DNA of 64,000 bases from Piscicola geometra. Its lineage: Eukaryota > Annelida > Clitellata > Hirudinida > Piscicolidae. The stretch lies in assembly GCA_943735955.1 (NCBI GenBank), contig OX030957.1, forward strand, positions 10,591,100 through 10,655,099, written 5' to 3'. Positions 1-11,216 of this stretch are shown one piece after another; the stretch's first letter is position 1; each line of letters opens with the position of its first letter. The notes beneath the pieces are model-generated. The model saw nothing but the letters and a program-made list of their open reading frames with translations, ran no database searches and was not told the DNA's origin. The translations under genes and the position numbers were made by a program.

Positions 1-1549
1 TTATTTAATGAAAAGGAAGTAGGAGAGCCAATAGTGTTCGTTTCATGCTCTTAACTAGTGAAAAACTCAAAATATAAGACATTCGTCATCTTGCCCGACT
101 CGTCATATTGTCCCGATCTCCTCTACTTCAACCATACCAGAGACTCTGTGAGAGTGTCACAGATTTATGACCCATGCAACTGCTAGTTTCCTACATCATC
201 AGAAACATAGCAAGTAAATTAGTTCTTTTGTAAGATGAAGTGATAATTGCGATATTTCCTAAGAAAGTTTTGGATGGATAATGCTTCGAAATGAAGCCCA
301 TCGCGCAATATCAAATCTGGACTGCAGCGATGTATGAGGCCTTTTAAGAAGTTTGACATCATTTTCAGTATAATTTAAAACCATCTCCCTCAAACCCCTC
401 TCTGTCAATTTCATCGTGTTGTAGGGCTTTTGTTGTTAAGGAATACTATTTTTGATGCTGGAGTCGTGAGATAGATGAGCGATCTACTCCACAACTGATC
501 GCTATTATTCACAACCTTGTAACACTAATAATATTACTAAGTATTATTACAAGATTCTGTGTAATTATTTTAAAGAAATTTTGTTTTATATTAGTTTACT
601 ATTATAAATTGGAAAATTTTAATTTGATGAAAATCGCTGAAAAACCTTTCGAACAAAGGTAAAATTTTAAATTGAGAAATAGTTTTTATTTAAAAAAAAC
701 ATGCAATTCTTCAAAAAGTAGAATATTTAAGCACACACGCACAACATACGAACTTAGCCATATAAAATTTAGCATTTGTACTTTTTTGAGTGCCTTAAAC
801 AGTACAAGAGATTGGTTCCAGCGTGATACATCCTCGAAACAAACAAAAGCAATACAATAAAATAAAACACAATAAAATTCAATACGATACAAAACAATAC
901 AATACAATAAAATACAATACAATACAATACAATAAAATACAGTAAAATACAATACGATACAATAAAATAAAATACAATACAATACAATAAAAAACAAAAC
1001 AACAAAATACAATACAATACAATCAAGAGCTATACAAATTTATTTGATTGATTGATTTAATGATTAATGTCGAGTACTACAACATTGTGTAACCCCAAAC
1101 AAACCTCAAGACCACAATTCTTATTATTTTTCTGAATAATCATAAAAGTATGAAAAAAGCATTTTTTATAAATAAACGCTCAACTAAAATTATAAATTCA
1201 AATTGTTAATAAAAGACTTTATGCATTCTAAAATAATTTTTATATTCTACGCGATGCTTTCGAGCTGTATAGGGCTAGTAGCTGTCTATCCCGGCTTCGG
1301 TTGTTCGTATTCGTTTTTTAAACTATTTACATTACGTTTTAAAGTTAAGAAAATTAGTTTTAATATATGTTTTACAATTTTACTTTAAATATTGTTTTTT
1401 ATTTGTACTTCAAACCAGCATTTGCTTGCTACGATAATATTAATCTAACAATAGTAATGGCGTAACATGAATAATTAAGTATATTCGGAATAATTTGCGT
1501 TGGGAAAATTAAATTACAATTTTATAAAATGATTTTAATGTAACTTTCA
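1..1549. other. AT-rich region upstream of the zinc-finger gene
   Basis: No coding sequence could be supported here apart from a pentanucleotide tract listed separately. A 61-codon open frame at 1203-1388 (+) contains a hydrophobic stretch that could pass for a signal peptide, but nothing else supports it. The region probably holds 5' noncoding exons or promoter of the zinc-finger gene, because an acceptor-like site at about 1550 precedes that gene's start codon. This is inference. Confidence 0.4.
854..1025. repeat. A-rich pentanucleotide (AATAC/AATAA)n tract
   Basis: The + strand repeats ACAAT/ACAATAAAAT pentamers with interruptions for about 170 bp. It opens several frames on the minus strand, rich in Cys, Leu and Tyr, that are repeat artefacts rather than genes. 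A related but better ordered tract occurs at 51186-51330. It is followed by a TTTGATTGATTGA motif resembling the LINE 3' tail seen elsewhere in the window. Confidence 0.85.
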
Positions 1550-1585
1550 GGATAGCTGGCGAATGAGGATAGAGTAAGATCCACC

Positions 1586-4291
1586 ATGTTTGCCAGTGCG
1601 GAGGACGATTTGTCCTCCTCTTCATCGGCCTCAAATGCCGAAGGACCAAACGTAGGAGGTTTGTGATTTCAGATTTTAAAAATTAAAATTGAAAAAATAT
1701 TTTTAGCGAAATAGATTTTTTTCTACCTCAATGTAATTTAATTAACGTTATAGCTTCCTAATTCTTTTAATTAAAAGTAGCAACTTATGAAAAACTGAAA
1801 ATTTAAAACACATAACTTAAACTCTAGAAATATTAAATTTTTACATTAAAATTAATTAAAATAATATATTCAATATTTATTTATGATAATATCAATTATA
1901 TTATCACCTTTATTTTAAATATTATTCATTTTGTACTATAAAACAAATTTTGCAGTATGTCCAAATTTAAGGTCACCTGGTGCAATGTTTTAAAAATATA
2001 TAAAAGTAGGCCTAGTTCACTCAGATAGTCTATTACCTAAAAATCTGATATGATATTTAATTAAAAAGATACTATATGAACTTTTTATATTTAAAAATTA
2101 ATTTCAGAAATGCTTCCAAAAGAAATGAGATTTTTTGATGGAGGCCCAAAAGAACATGGCTTTTCAATGGAACACTCCAAAGGTTGGCTTTTTCATTCAT
2201 TGAAACTCATAAGATGGCAATAACTTGGGTTTTAAATATTATACCTTTATTTTATAATTAAATATCTATTATTTTTAGAAAATATTTAGATTTAAATCTT
2301 AATATAATTAAAAAGATGGCCACTTTTCGGACCTTGAACATCCCTTACCATGCTCCCCACCCCGTGAGGGCATGTTTCCCTCACACAAGCACTACCATTG
2401 CAGGATGTGTGACCAGGTTCTGTTATCTTTACTTCCTTTATTTTAATTGTAACCAAAATACTTGAATTAAAAAGGAGGTATAAATAAATAGCACTCATAA
2501 AAAAATAATTATAGTGTTTTCTTTAATGATATTTAAAACTCATCAAGTAAGTCTTCTCAAGACTTCCCAAAAGCACCACCACAACCACAACTGCCACACC
2601 AGGAGTTTGAAAACAAGTCGGACATGCAGCGCCACGCAAAGGACACACACCGCATGGACGAAAAAAGCCACAAGTGTCAGAACTGTCTCAAGTCGTTCCC
2701 GTCGTCGCAGCAGTTGTCGCAGCACCTACTCGTGCACACCAACGTCAGGAAGTACGCGTGCAAGTTTTGTGACAAGATGTTCAAGCAGCTCTCACACGTG
2801 CAACAGCACCTCAGGATCCACACTGGTGTGTATGTCGTGGTATATGCTTGTTTTGTTTGCTCATACAGTATCTCTAGTTTTTAATAGTTGACAAAGTAGT
2901 CGTGGTTGTGTGGTTGTATTAATGTTGTTATTAGTGGCTATGTGAGGTATTCTAGTTGTTGGTATATTATTGGATGTATGATGGATTGTACTAGTTTTCT
3001 TGAAGCAATTGCCTTTGCATTGCATTCCATTCTTTTCCCTCTGCAACACTGTTAACAAAGCATCTTGTGTGCCATCCTTTCACTGATTCCATAACTTTCC
3101 TTTTTTACTAATAGCTCTTATAAAACCACAGCTACAATAACTACCACTGCATGCCACATGCACATCACTTCATCTCATCTTCACATGAACCACCACACAG
3201 GAGAGAGGCCGTACAGATGCCCGGTCGAGATGTGTCCCAAGTCTTTCAGACAACTCTCGTCGCTGCAGCAGCACATCAAGGGACACAACATGCCGCTGCC
3301 CAAGTCCTACCCCATCTCCAAAACAAGCTTCCCTCGCTTCTCCAACCAGGTTGCATTCCCTGCATCATCGTCATTTCGGGATCGCGTGTTAGAGATTATC
3401 TTTTTTATGACCTATGGATTGAGTCTGTGACTATATAGTGGTGAGTGTGGTGATGGAGATGTAGTGTATCGAGTCTATACACTACATCTCCATCACCATT
3501 CTATTGTATAGCCTTCATGCTCCATTACATTCGGCACAACCACCCAGGTGATAGCTCGTCCCCATGACTTGATCTGTCAGGTGTGCGAGAAGCACTGCGA
3601 GAACGACTCTTCCTTCTTCCAACACCTGCAGCAGCAGCACCCTGACTACTGGAAAGTCCTCTCCGGCGAGCACCAGCATCCGCCACGGTGCAAGGGAGAG
3701 GAGGTGTTTGTGTGCCCGTCGTGTGCGCTTGAGTTTGCAGGCGTGGGTGAGTTGAGGAAGCACCAGGATCGAGAACACCCCGATGAACACATCAACGACG
3801 CCAACTTCAACATCTGCGTGTGTCAGAAGATTTACAACAATGACCTACAATTCCTAAAACATCTAGAAGGCAGGCTTGACCGCGAACATGAGGAGAAGTA
3901 CAAGGAGGTACAGAGGAAGCTGCAGCAGCCACAGAGGATCAAGCACTTGAGCAATGGCAGGAGCGTGCATGCAGAAGAAGAAGAGACGTACCATGGAAGA
4001 GAATGTGGGAAGAGGAGGTTTGAGGAGGGAGATGAGGAGGTGGCGAGAGGAGAGGAGATGTGCAAGAGGGAGAGATGTGAGATGAATGGGAGAGAAAGGG
4101 ATGAGAGGAATGGAATGAATGGCAGAGAGGTGGGTAAGGTTAATGGAGGGGATGTGGGGGGTGAGAGAGGTGAAATGAACTGGAGAAAGGGGTATGAAAG
4201 TGGTGAGATGAATGGAAGGGAGAGAGGCGAGATGAAGAACTCACCCTGCTCTGACTGCAGTGAGCCTGCATATAAGGGGAGTGAGGCTTGA
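1586..4291 (+). CDS. C2H2 zinc-finger transcription factor, ZNF384/ZNF362-rotund-LIN-29 family
   Basis: Spliced model: 1586-1658, 2108-2182, 2316-2416, 2603-2825, 3201-3349, 3548-4291 (454 aa); every junction is GT-AG and phases agree. The start is the first ATG after an acceptor near 1550 and sits in a CCACCATG context. Finger 1 is split by intron 3 (C78, C81, H94, H99). Finger 2 (HKCQNC...), finger 3 (YACKFC...FKQLSHVQQHLRIHTG) and finger 4 (YRCPVEMC...FRQLSSLQQHIKGH) match the tandem fingers of vertebrate ZNF384/ZNF362, fly rotund/squeeze and nematode LIN-29, including the QLSxLQQH recognition helices. Two or three looser fingers follow in the last exon. The final ~120 residues are Arg/Glu/Gly-rich with imperfect GEMNGRER-like repeats, not a family hallmark. 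It should be a nuclear sequence-specific DNA-binding protein; target genes cannot be read from the sequence. Confidence 0.85.
3449..3497. repeat. Perfect 20-bp hairpin in intron 5 of the zinc-finger gene
   Basis: The arms 3449-3468 and 3478-3497 are exact reverse complements separated by a 9-nt loop. The hairpin ends 50 nt before the last exon's acceptor, where a branch point would be expected. It could be a small transposon footprint or an RNA structure affecting splicing; no function is claimed. Confidence 0.85.
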
Positions 4292-5389
4292 CATGCTGAT
4301 CCTGCAGATTAATATCCATTTACGAGTACCTTTTTTCTTTTTAATGGTATAACCACGAATATAATTTGTTATAAAGTCTTATAAACGTTAGATATTACTT
4401 AACACGTTCGTAATTTTGAAGCCCTTGTCAGTGCTGGGTATGTACTTTGTGCATATGTAGTTGAAAATTTACATTTTGTACCTTTAAATTATGTCATCTT
4501 TCGAGTGATAGCATCGTTTCTAGGTATTGTTGTGTTGAAACATCTATTGTTACTTCTATGAGTGTTAAGCCGGTGCATTATTCTTTGCACGTCATCCACA
4601 TCTTTGCGAGAGGAACAGCAACACCTTGCGCTGTGCTGTCTAGTCTCATCTCATCATCATGATCACTACTGCAAATCATTCTAATTTATACTGCAAAATT
4701 TTAGATTTTTTGAACGATTCCATTTTTATTACACACTTCAATTGTTTATATTGTTGAACTTAGATGCTATTCAAACAAATTTCATCAAAATCTTTATTTA
4801 TGAAATTAAAAATTATTCGAATTTGGAATTATTATGAAAATAAAAATAGCTTTTATTTCAATCGAAAATAGAAAAAGTATTTATTGAAAAAGAGAAAATG
4901 TCCTTCCTTGGATGAACATGGTCAAGAATAGTTATAAAGAACCCGACTTTCAAGCACAAAATTCAAAGCATAACTATTCCACTTAAAAACTCAGCGTTTC
5001 CTATTTTTTTAAGCTTTATCTTTTCTATTTTCCAGTTGAATTGGGACAACCTTATAATTGATTTCTATGTTATCAAAATTAGAAGTAATAGAAACGCTAG
5101 TAATGAAAAATATTATTAGACGATTCTTAGGTCAAAATACTCTTCATTCAGTGCATTCTTCAATTAATATAATTAAAACTACTGTAAATTCGTGACACCT
5201 AATACTAGTAGTATGAGAATCGGGACATTTTGTGTTAACGTCATGGTGTGCATGAAATAAAATAATGATATAGTTCTACGAAAAATAAACGTAAGAGCCC
5301 AATATTTCACATTTGTCTTTCTATACAGATGAACTTTTTATTTTTATTTATTTTTTTGGTCTATACTATTCACAGCCTGACAGACGCAT
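4292..5389. other. 3' flank of the zinc-finger gene, noncoding
   Basis: AT-rich sequence with no supported ORF. The first part is presumably the 3' UTR of the zinc-finger gene. No convincing single polyadenylation site could be chosen, as AATAAA-like hexamers are frequent in such AT-rich DNA. Confidence 0.4.
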
Positions 5390-5597
5390 GCCATGTTACA
5401 ATGGTTCTGAGAACCATGGTTCTTATGCGCCAAGGCGCCACTCCACACGACGTACACATCTTTCAATGCATACGTCGCAAACACCGCATCATATACACTA
5501 GGTATATGATAGTTCACGGTTGCTTCCAAGGATTCGAACTGGCAACCTTTAAGTTGCAAGTCCGACGTCTACCAACTAAGTCATCCCCGCTCCCCAA
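5390..5597 (-). mobile_element. tRNA-derived SINE
   Basis: Read on the minus strand from 5597, the head has tRNA-like promoter boxes: a D-loop-like TTAGTTGGTAGA followed about 30 nt later by a T-loop-like GTTCGAATCC. The sequence that should close the acceptor stem does not pair, so this is not a functional tRNA. The downstream body, rich in CGTACGT-like words, extends to about 5390. Being derived from a tRNA, it would have been transcribed by RNA polymerase III and mobilised by a LINE. The left boundary is approximate. Confidence 0.65.
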
Positions 5598-5947
5598 CTG
5601 TATTCAGAAAAGAATTTGAAGTATATTACTCACTTTTTGCTTGATAAATCGCGATGAGTAACGAGACGCTGGAATCAGAAAAGAAATTGTGAGAATGAAC
5701 AAAATAGCAAAAACCCATACAAATTGAGTATTCTAAAATCGAGACAAGTAAAACCCTTTTTTAAACTATGCCTACGACTGAATAAATAAAACCAGATAGA
5801 AATAACTAAAACATAAACCTAAATATTTAATATTTGAGATTTGTAAAAGAAATTTAAGACATGCGTTTTTAGCCTATTTTCCATGGGCGGCGATCCTGGG
5901 GGGGACCTGGGGTCAGGATCCCCCCATTTTTTTAGTAGGGGGGAATA

Positions 5948-8900
5948 GCGTTTAATTCAACCATACTTTAAATCTACCCTACGGGGAATTAATCTCAAAA
6001 TTTTTTTATTATTTTTATTTTTACGAGTAGGAAACACTACAAACAAACGAAAGTAATTTTTTAAAAATAGAATTTAGTTTTTTCCTGTTTTTTTACGCCA
6101 CTTGAAATTTCAACATTGGAATGTACCAATGGTACATCCCTGTATGGTACATTGTACCATACAGGGATTCTACCGTTTAATAAAACATGAGATAAAATCT
6201 TTAAATTTCAATAAAATTTGTTTTTTTTCACACAATGAACATATAATATATATGAATGGAATTTATTTTTTTAAAATAAAAAATAGATACTTCTCGATTT
6301 TTAAGGCAAAATAAAAAGAAAAAAGTTTAATAAATGTGACAAAAATGTCAAAAATTAAATACGAATAGGAAGCACTACAAATAAGTGTAATCAGTAAAAA
6401 AAATATTGAATTTATTTTTTTTTCTATTTTTTTACGCACTTTGAAATTTCAACATTGGATTCTACCCTCTAATAAAAACATGAGATAAAATCGTTAAATT
6501 TCAATAAAATTTGTTTTTTTTTCACACAATCAACAAATAATATACATGAATGGGATTTATTTGTTTAAAATAAAAAATAAGCAATTCTCGGTTTTTAAGG
6601 CAAAAAAAAAACAAAACAAAAAAGTTTAATAAATGTGACAAAAATGTCAAAAATTAAATACAAACAGGAAACACTACAAATAAGTGTAATCAATGAAAAA
6701 AATATTGAATTCTTTTTTTCTTTTTTTTTACGCACTTTGAAATTTCAACATTGGATTCTACCCTCTAATAAAAACATGAGATAAAATATTGAGAGCGATT
6801 GCCCAGATAGGATTTTAACCAGGATAGAGCAGTGCCATTAATGCTGAAATCAAGGTTGAGTCTGTCAATAAGGATTGAGTGGGTGATGGTATCAAATGCA
6901 GCAGAGAGGCTGGCCAAGATGGTGGTGTCTCTTGCGTCGCACGAAGTGAAGGTGCTGTCGAGAATATGTAGGAGGGCAGTCTCAGTGGAATGATTGGTTC
7001 GATATGAAGAGTAGGATGTAAAATTGGGATTTGCACTTAGATGAGGTTGAAGTCTTTTTAAAGCAAGTCGTTCTATAATTTTTGATAGGGTACTGAGGTT
7101 AGATATTGGCCTGTAATTAGATGGTAGATCTGGATTAAGGTTTGATTTTTTGAGGAGAGGGGTGATTTGAGCCGTTTTGAAAGAAGCCGGAAATTGACCT
7201 TCAGAGAAGGAGAAATTGGTAAGATAAGAGAATGCTTCTGATAGCACCTCACTGCAGTGAATGAGAATTTTGTTTGGGTAAGGATCTATAGGAGAAGATT
7301 TTTTGCATGAGTCTATAATTATTTTTATGATCTCTGGTGAAGTGACTATTTCAAAAGAAGTGAGGAATGTTGGAAGGGATGGTGGAGTGTGAATATGAGC
7401 AAGTGGAAGTTGAATAGTGGAAAGACGATTTGCGATGTTTTGATGAATTTTTTTGATTTTGTTAATAAAAAATTCATTAAATCTGTTGGCTAGTGTCTTG
7501 AATTGATCATCAGATAGATTGTTATTATCTGATGACTTGTTGTGGAGAATGTTTTTAAAGTTGCGCCACATGCATCTGGCATTTGTTGAAGAGTTTATTT
7601 CATTGGATAGCTGAGCTACTCGTGATTCCATTATGGCGTGTCGAGCATCAGCCTTGGCCAAGTCGTAGACTTCTTTGTCAGCCCGCGACTTTGTCTTGAA
7701 GTACTGGCGTTCTTTCAGCCGTCGAGTTCTTTTTGCCAGAATCGCGTCGTCAGATATTTGGTTATGGTGAGATGTGCCGCTGAGTCGTACTGTCTTTTTG
7801 CGTATTGGGGCAAAGTTGTTGAGTAGATCGACGACTATGGTATTAATGTGTCGTAAATATTGTTCAGATGAGAGATTTTGATGATGAAGTATTGATGATT
7901 TTTGAGTTCATTGTTGATTTTAAGCCATTTGATTTCTGCCACAACTTTTATTCTCATACATTGCAATTTGTCGTATCATTATTCAAGTGATTTGGGATTT
8001 TTTGTACGCCACATTAATAGTATTGTATCAGACAAAAACTTTTCATAAAGTTTATTTTCGTTAAACATTTAAAACATCTTTTATTAAACTAATTAATATT
8101 TATATAATAGCAATATTTTAAAGATATATCACTTCTTTAAATTAGAAGATTGTTTTATCATCATTTTCATTTCGATTATTCAATAAAATAGACTTAATTC
8201 ACTATCATTGTATTTAATTTTTGACATTTTTGTCACATTTATTAAACTATTTTCTTTTTTTCTTTTTATTTTGCCTTAAAAATCGAGAATTACTTATTTT
8301 TATTTTAAACAAATAAATTAAGTTCATATATATTATTTGTTGATTGTGTGAAAAAAAACAAATTTTATTGAAATTTAACGATTTTATCTCATGTTTTTAT
8401 TAGAGGGTAGAATCCAATGTTGAAATTTCAAAGTGCGTAAAAAAATAGAAAAAAAAATAAATTCAATATTTTTTTTACTGATTACACTTATTTGTAGTGT
8501 TTCCTATTCGTATTTAATTTTTGACATTTTTGTCACATTTATTAAACTTTTTTCTTTTATTCTTTTTATTTTGCTTTAAAAATCGAGAATTACTTATTTT
8601 TTATTTTAAACAAATAAATTCCATTCATATATATTATATTTTCATTGTGTGAAAAAAAACAAATTTTATTGAAATTTAACGATTTTATCTCATGTTTTAT
8701 TAAACGGTAGAATGCCTGTATGGTACATTCCAATGTTGAAATTTCAAGTGGCGTAAAAAAACAGAAAAAAACTAAATTCTATTTAAAAAAAATTAATTTC
8801 GTTTGTTTGTAGTGTTTCCTATTCGTAAAAAAAAATACATATATAAAATTTGAAGTAAATTCCCCGTAGGGTAGATTTAAAGTATGGTTGATTTAAACGC
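5948..8900. mobile_element. Foldback-like element: long inverted arms with internal repeats around a LINE fragment
   Basis: The left arm (about 5948-6785) and right arm (about 8200-8900) are reverse complements. The outermost sequence GCGTTTAA[A/T]TCAACCATAC is shared at both ends. Each arm is built from units of roughly 300-340 bp that repeat words such as ACTTTGAAATTTCAACATTGG, TAATAAATGTGACAAAAATG and AACACTACAAA; about three units are seen on the left and two to three on the right. The centre (6786-8200) carries a 5' and middle LINE reverse-transcriptase fragment. Long inverted arms made of subrepeats are typical of foldback-type DNA elements. No transposase is encoded. It lies within copy A of the hAT. 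Confidence 0.7.
6786..7905 (-). pseudogene. LINE reverse transcriptase fragment (CR1/jockey-type), N-terminal half only
   Basis: The minus strand encodes a recognisable non-LTR RT: PLLKKSNLNPDLPSNYRPISNLS (RT motif 1 region), IIERLALKRLQPHL, and SAAFDTITHSILIDRL (palm motif with its Asp). The reading frame continues upstream of the first Met to about 7905 with an endonuclease-RT linker. It stops after SWLKSYLGNRSQ exactly where the inverted arm begins at about 6786, so the YADD catalytic motif and C-terminal domain are missing. It cannot be active. It serves as the centre of the foldback-like structure. Confidence 0.8.
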
Positions 8901-9053
8901 ATACCGAGCATAATCGTCAACCATGGCATAAAAGTAAATGTTTATACAGTAATACATTGTGAGTATGTGTAGTTATAGTGATAGCTGTCTGAATCAAAAA
9001 TATACTTCGCTTACTTAAATACTCCTTCACCTAGTTTTTTTCATCTCTATGGC

Positions 9054-9660
9054 GTAGGCGGGAATCCTGAGGGAGTCTTGGGGTCCACCTTTACAAGAAC
9101 CCCCTCACTCTTGAAAATATACATTTATCAACTCTAATTTTGATACGAGTCTAATCATCAACCATGGGATAATAAATGATAACACAGTAATACATTGTGA
9201 GTATGCATGGGCAGCGATGCTAGGGGGGTCCTGGGGTCCATCTTAACATGGACCCCTCTCAGTTTTTCAAGTAAAATAATTTCTCAACTCCTATCTTAAT
9301 ATAAGCATTATATTCAACCATGGCATGAAAAAAAATTTTTATTCAGTAATATATTTTGAGTAGGCGTAGTTATAGTGATAGCTGCCTGAAGCAAAACTAT
9401 TCTTTTCTTACTCAAACACTCTTCAACCTACTCTTTGTTTTATTTATGGATTTAAATTAATAAATTATATTTATAAAAATTAAATTTCTAATTTTTCAAT
9501 TTTCGCAAGCAGACATTCAGGATGCTTTTCCGAAAATATCGGTTCACTTTTGCAAGCAGACAGATTTAATTTTTTTATAAAGAAATCATTCCTATTGTGC
9601 TACCTATTTTGCATGGGCGATGTTTATAGGGGGGTTCTGAGGTCTATTTCAATATCACCC
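9054..9660 (+). repeat. Subterminal repeats of hAT copy A
   Basis: Terminus-like words (variants of CATGGGCGGCGATCCTGGGG followed by TCCTGGGGTC) recur inside the element near 9054, 9204 and 9612. They precede repeated blocks containing ATAATCGTCAACCATGG and GTAATACATTGTGAGTATG. Copy B has the equivalent blocks ending near 20989, 20717 and 20305 in the opposite orientation. They are probably transposase-binding subterminal repeats, or serial insertions of terminus fragments. Confidence 0.65.
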
Positions 9661-9789
9661 TTTCAATTTTTAAGATGAACCAATGTTAATGAATTTCAAA
9701 AGGCTTCGAACATTAACTAAAGTTTTGGTTAAATCAAACTACAAGTTTCATATCGCATAACTGCCAAAAAGAAATGCTGAGGCTTTTAG

Positions 9790-11206
9790 CTCATTCTATC
9801 GTTAGAAACACAGTGTGCACTGTTAACGCCGAATCAAGCCAGTTTAGTGTTGTGGTTGACGGCACATAGGACTCAATGGGTTAGAGCAGGAATCGATATG
9901 CATTCGTTTTTTTGATGAAGCTCTGAATGTTAATGAACAGTTTATTGGTTTATTCAGCCCACCAGACACGATCGGAAAAACATTATCTGCTGTAGTAAAA
10001 GATGTTCTGATCAGAATTATGCTACCTAAACTAAGAGCTCAGTCTTATGACGGCGCAGCTAACATCAACGGCCGATATACAGGTTGTCAGGCTATTATCA
10101 GCAGTGAGTATCCGCTTGCTTTGTTTTTCCACTGTTTTGCACACTGTGCAAATCTTGTTGCCCAGCATACAGCTGCCGCAAATCTCTATGTGAGCAATTC
10201 ACTTCAGTTTGTCCAAGAGTTAGGTGCTTTTTACAATCGTTCAGGGAAGGTCAAGAAGCAGTTTAGTGATGCTTTAGTGTCTCCTACAAGAGGACTGACC
10301 AGAGTATCTGCAGTGTCTGTTGTGCTTGAACATTATGAAGTGGTATTTGTTAGCTTGGAATCATTTGCTTCCATTGGTACTGCTGATGAAACAGCTGTAA
10401 AGGCTCGAGGCCTTTTTTCAACAGGGCACTACTGCACTGGCCCTCAAGGTAGTTGTTTTGGTGTTTTCACTTTTGGCACAGTTAAACAAGTCGTTGCAAT
10501 CAGCAAGTGCCATGGTCAGTGGAATGGTTGCAGCGACTGATTCCGTTGTGCGAGAACTGCGTCGCCTACGATCAGATGAACAGTTTAACGCCATTTTCAG
10601 AAATGTCAACAGAATGGTTTTGGCATATGATCTCGAGCCGATTGCTGTACCTCGGGTGCGAAAGCCGCCACAAAAGTATTGTGGGCTGGGCTCAGCTTAT
10701 GTAGCAACAACACTAGAGAACATTATCGAGCAGCATATTACGCTGTCATAGACATTGCAATCATGCAACTCACAAAAAGGTTCAATCGAGATTCTCCTGG
10801 CTTGCGTTTATACTTGCAGCTGGAAACAATGTTGCTAACTGGTGAAGTGAACCATGATATTTGCAAGCAGTACCGTGAGTTAAATGAAACTGGTTTTTGT
10901 TCACTGTTAACTACGGTTAAGACCAGAATGAACTTGAGCACAAACACAAAAAAGAATGCAAGCTATGATCACGGAAGTCAGAAATCTGTTTCCTTAGGTT
11001 GAAAGACTGATCAGGTTGATGCTTGTGTGTCCAACAACGTCATGTACTGCAGAAAGATCTTTTAGCGCTTTGCGGCGTCTTAAGACTTGGTTGCGTGCAC
11101 CTATGACAAAGCCTCGCTTGAATTCACTGGTCGTTTGTCATGCACATCAGGATATACTTGACGGTCTGGATTTAAAAAAGGCTAGCAGAAGAATTTGCTA
11201 GTCGGT
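9790..11206 (+). pseudogene. hAT transposase remnant (DUF4371/ZMYM1-like), copy A
   Basis: Reading in several frames gives KLRAQSYDGAANINGRYTGC, HCFAHCANLVAQHTAAAN and SNSLQFVQELGAFYN, typical of the DUF4371-containing hAT transposases often annotated as ZMYM1-like. The C-terminus at 11016-11201, SCTAERSFSALRRLKTWLR followed by PRLNSLVVCHAHQDI, is the hAT dimerisation region. The frame is broken several times (stop near 9868, frame changes around 10500-10700 and 10990), so it is dead. Copy B carries an equally broken homologue. Confidence 0.85.
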
Positions 11207-11216
11207 CAGACATTCA

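Noticed and set aside
686..1026. Cys/Tyr/Leu-rich open frames on the minus strand
   Set aside because: They are translations of the (AATAC)n tract; all frames look alike.
5525..5597. A functional tRNA gene
   Set aside because: A- and B-box-like motifs are present but the acceptor stem cannot close, so it was called a SINE head.
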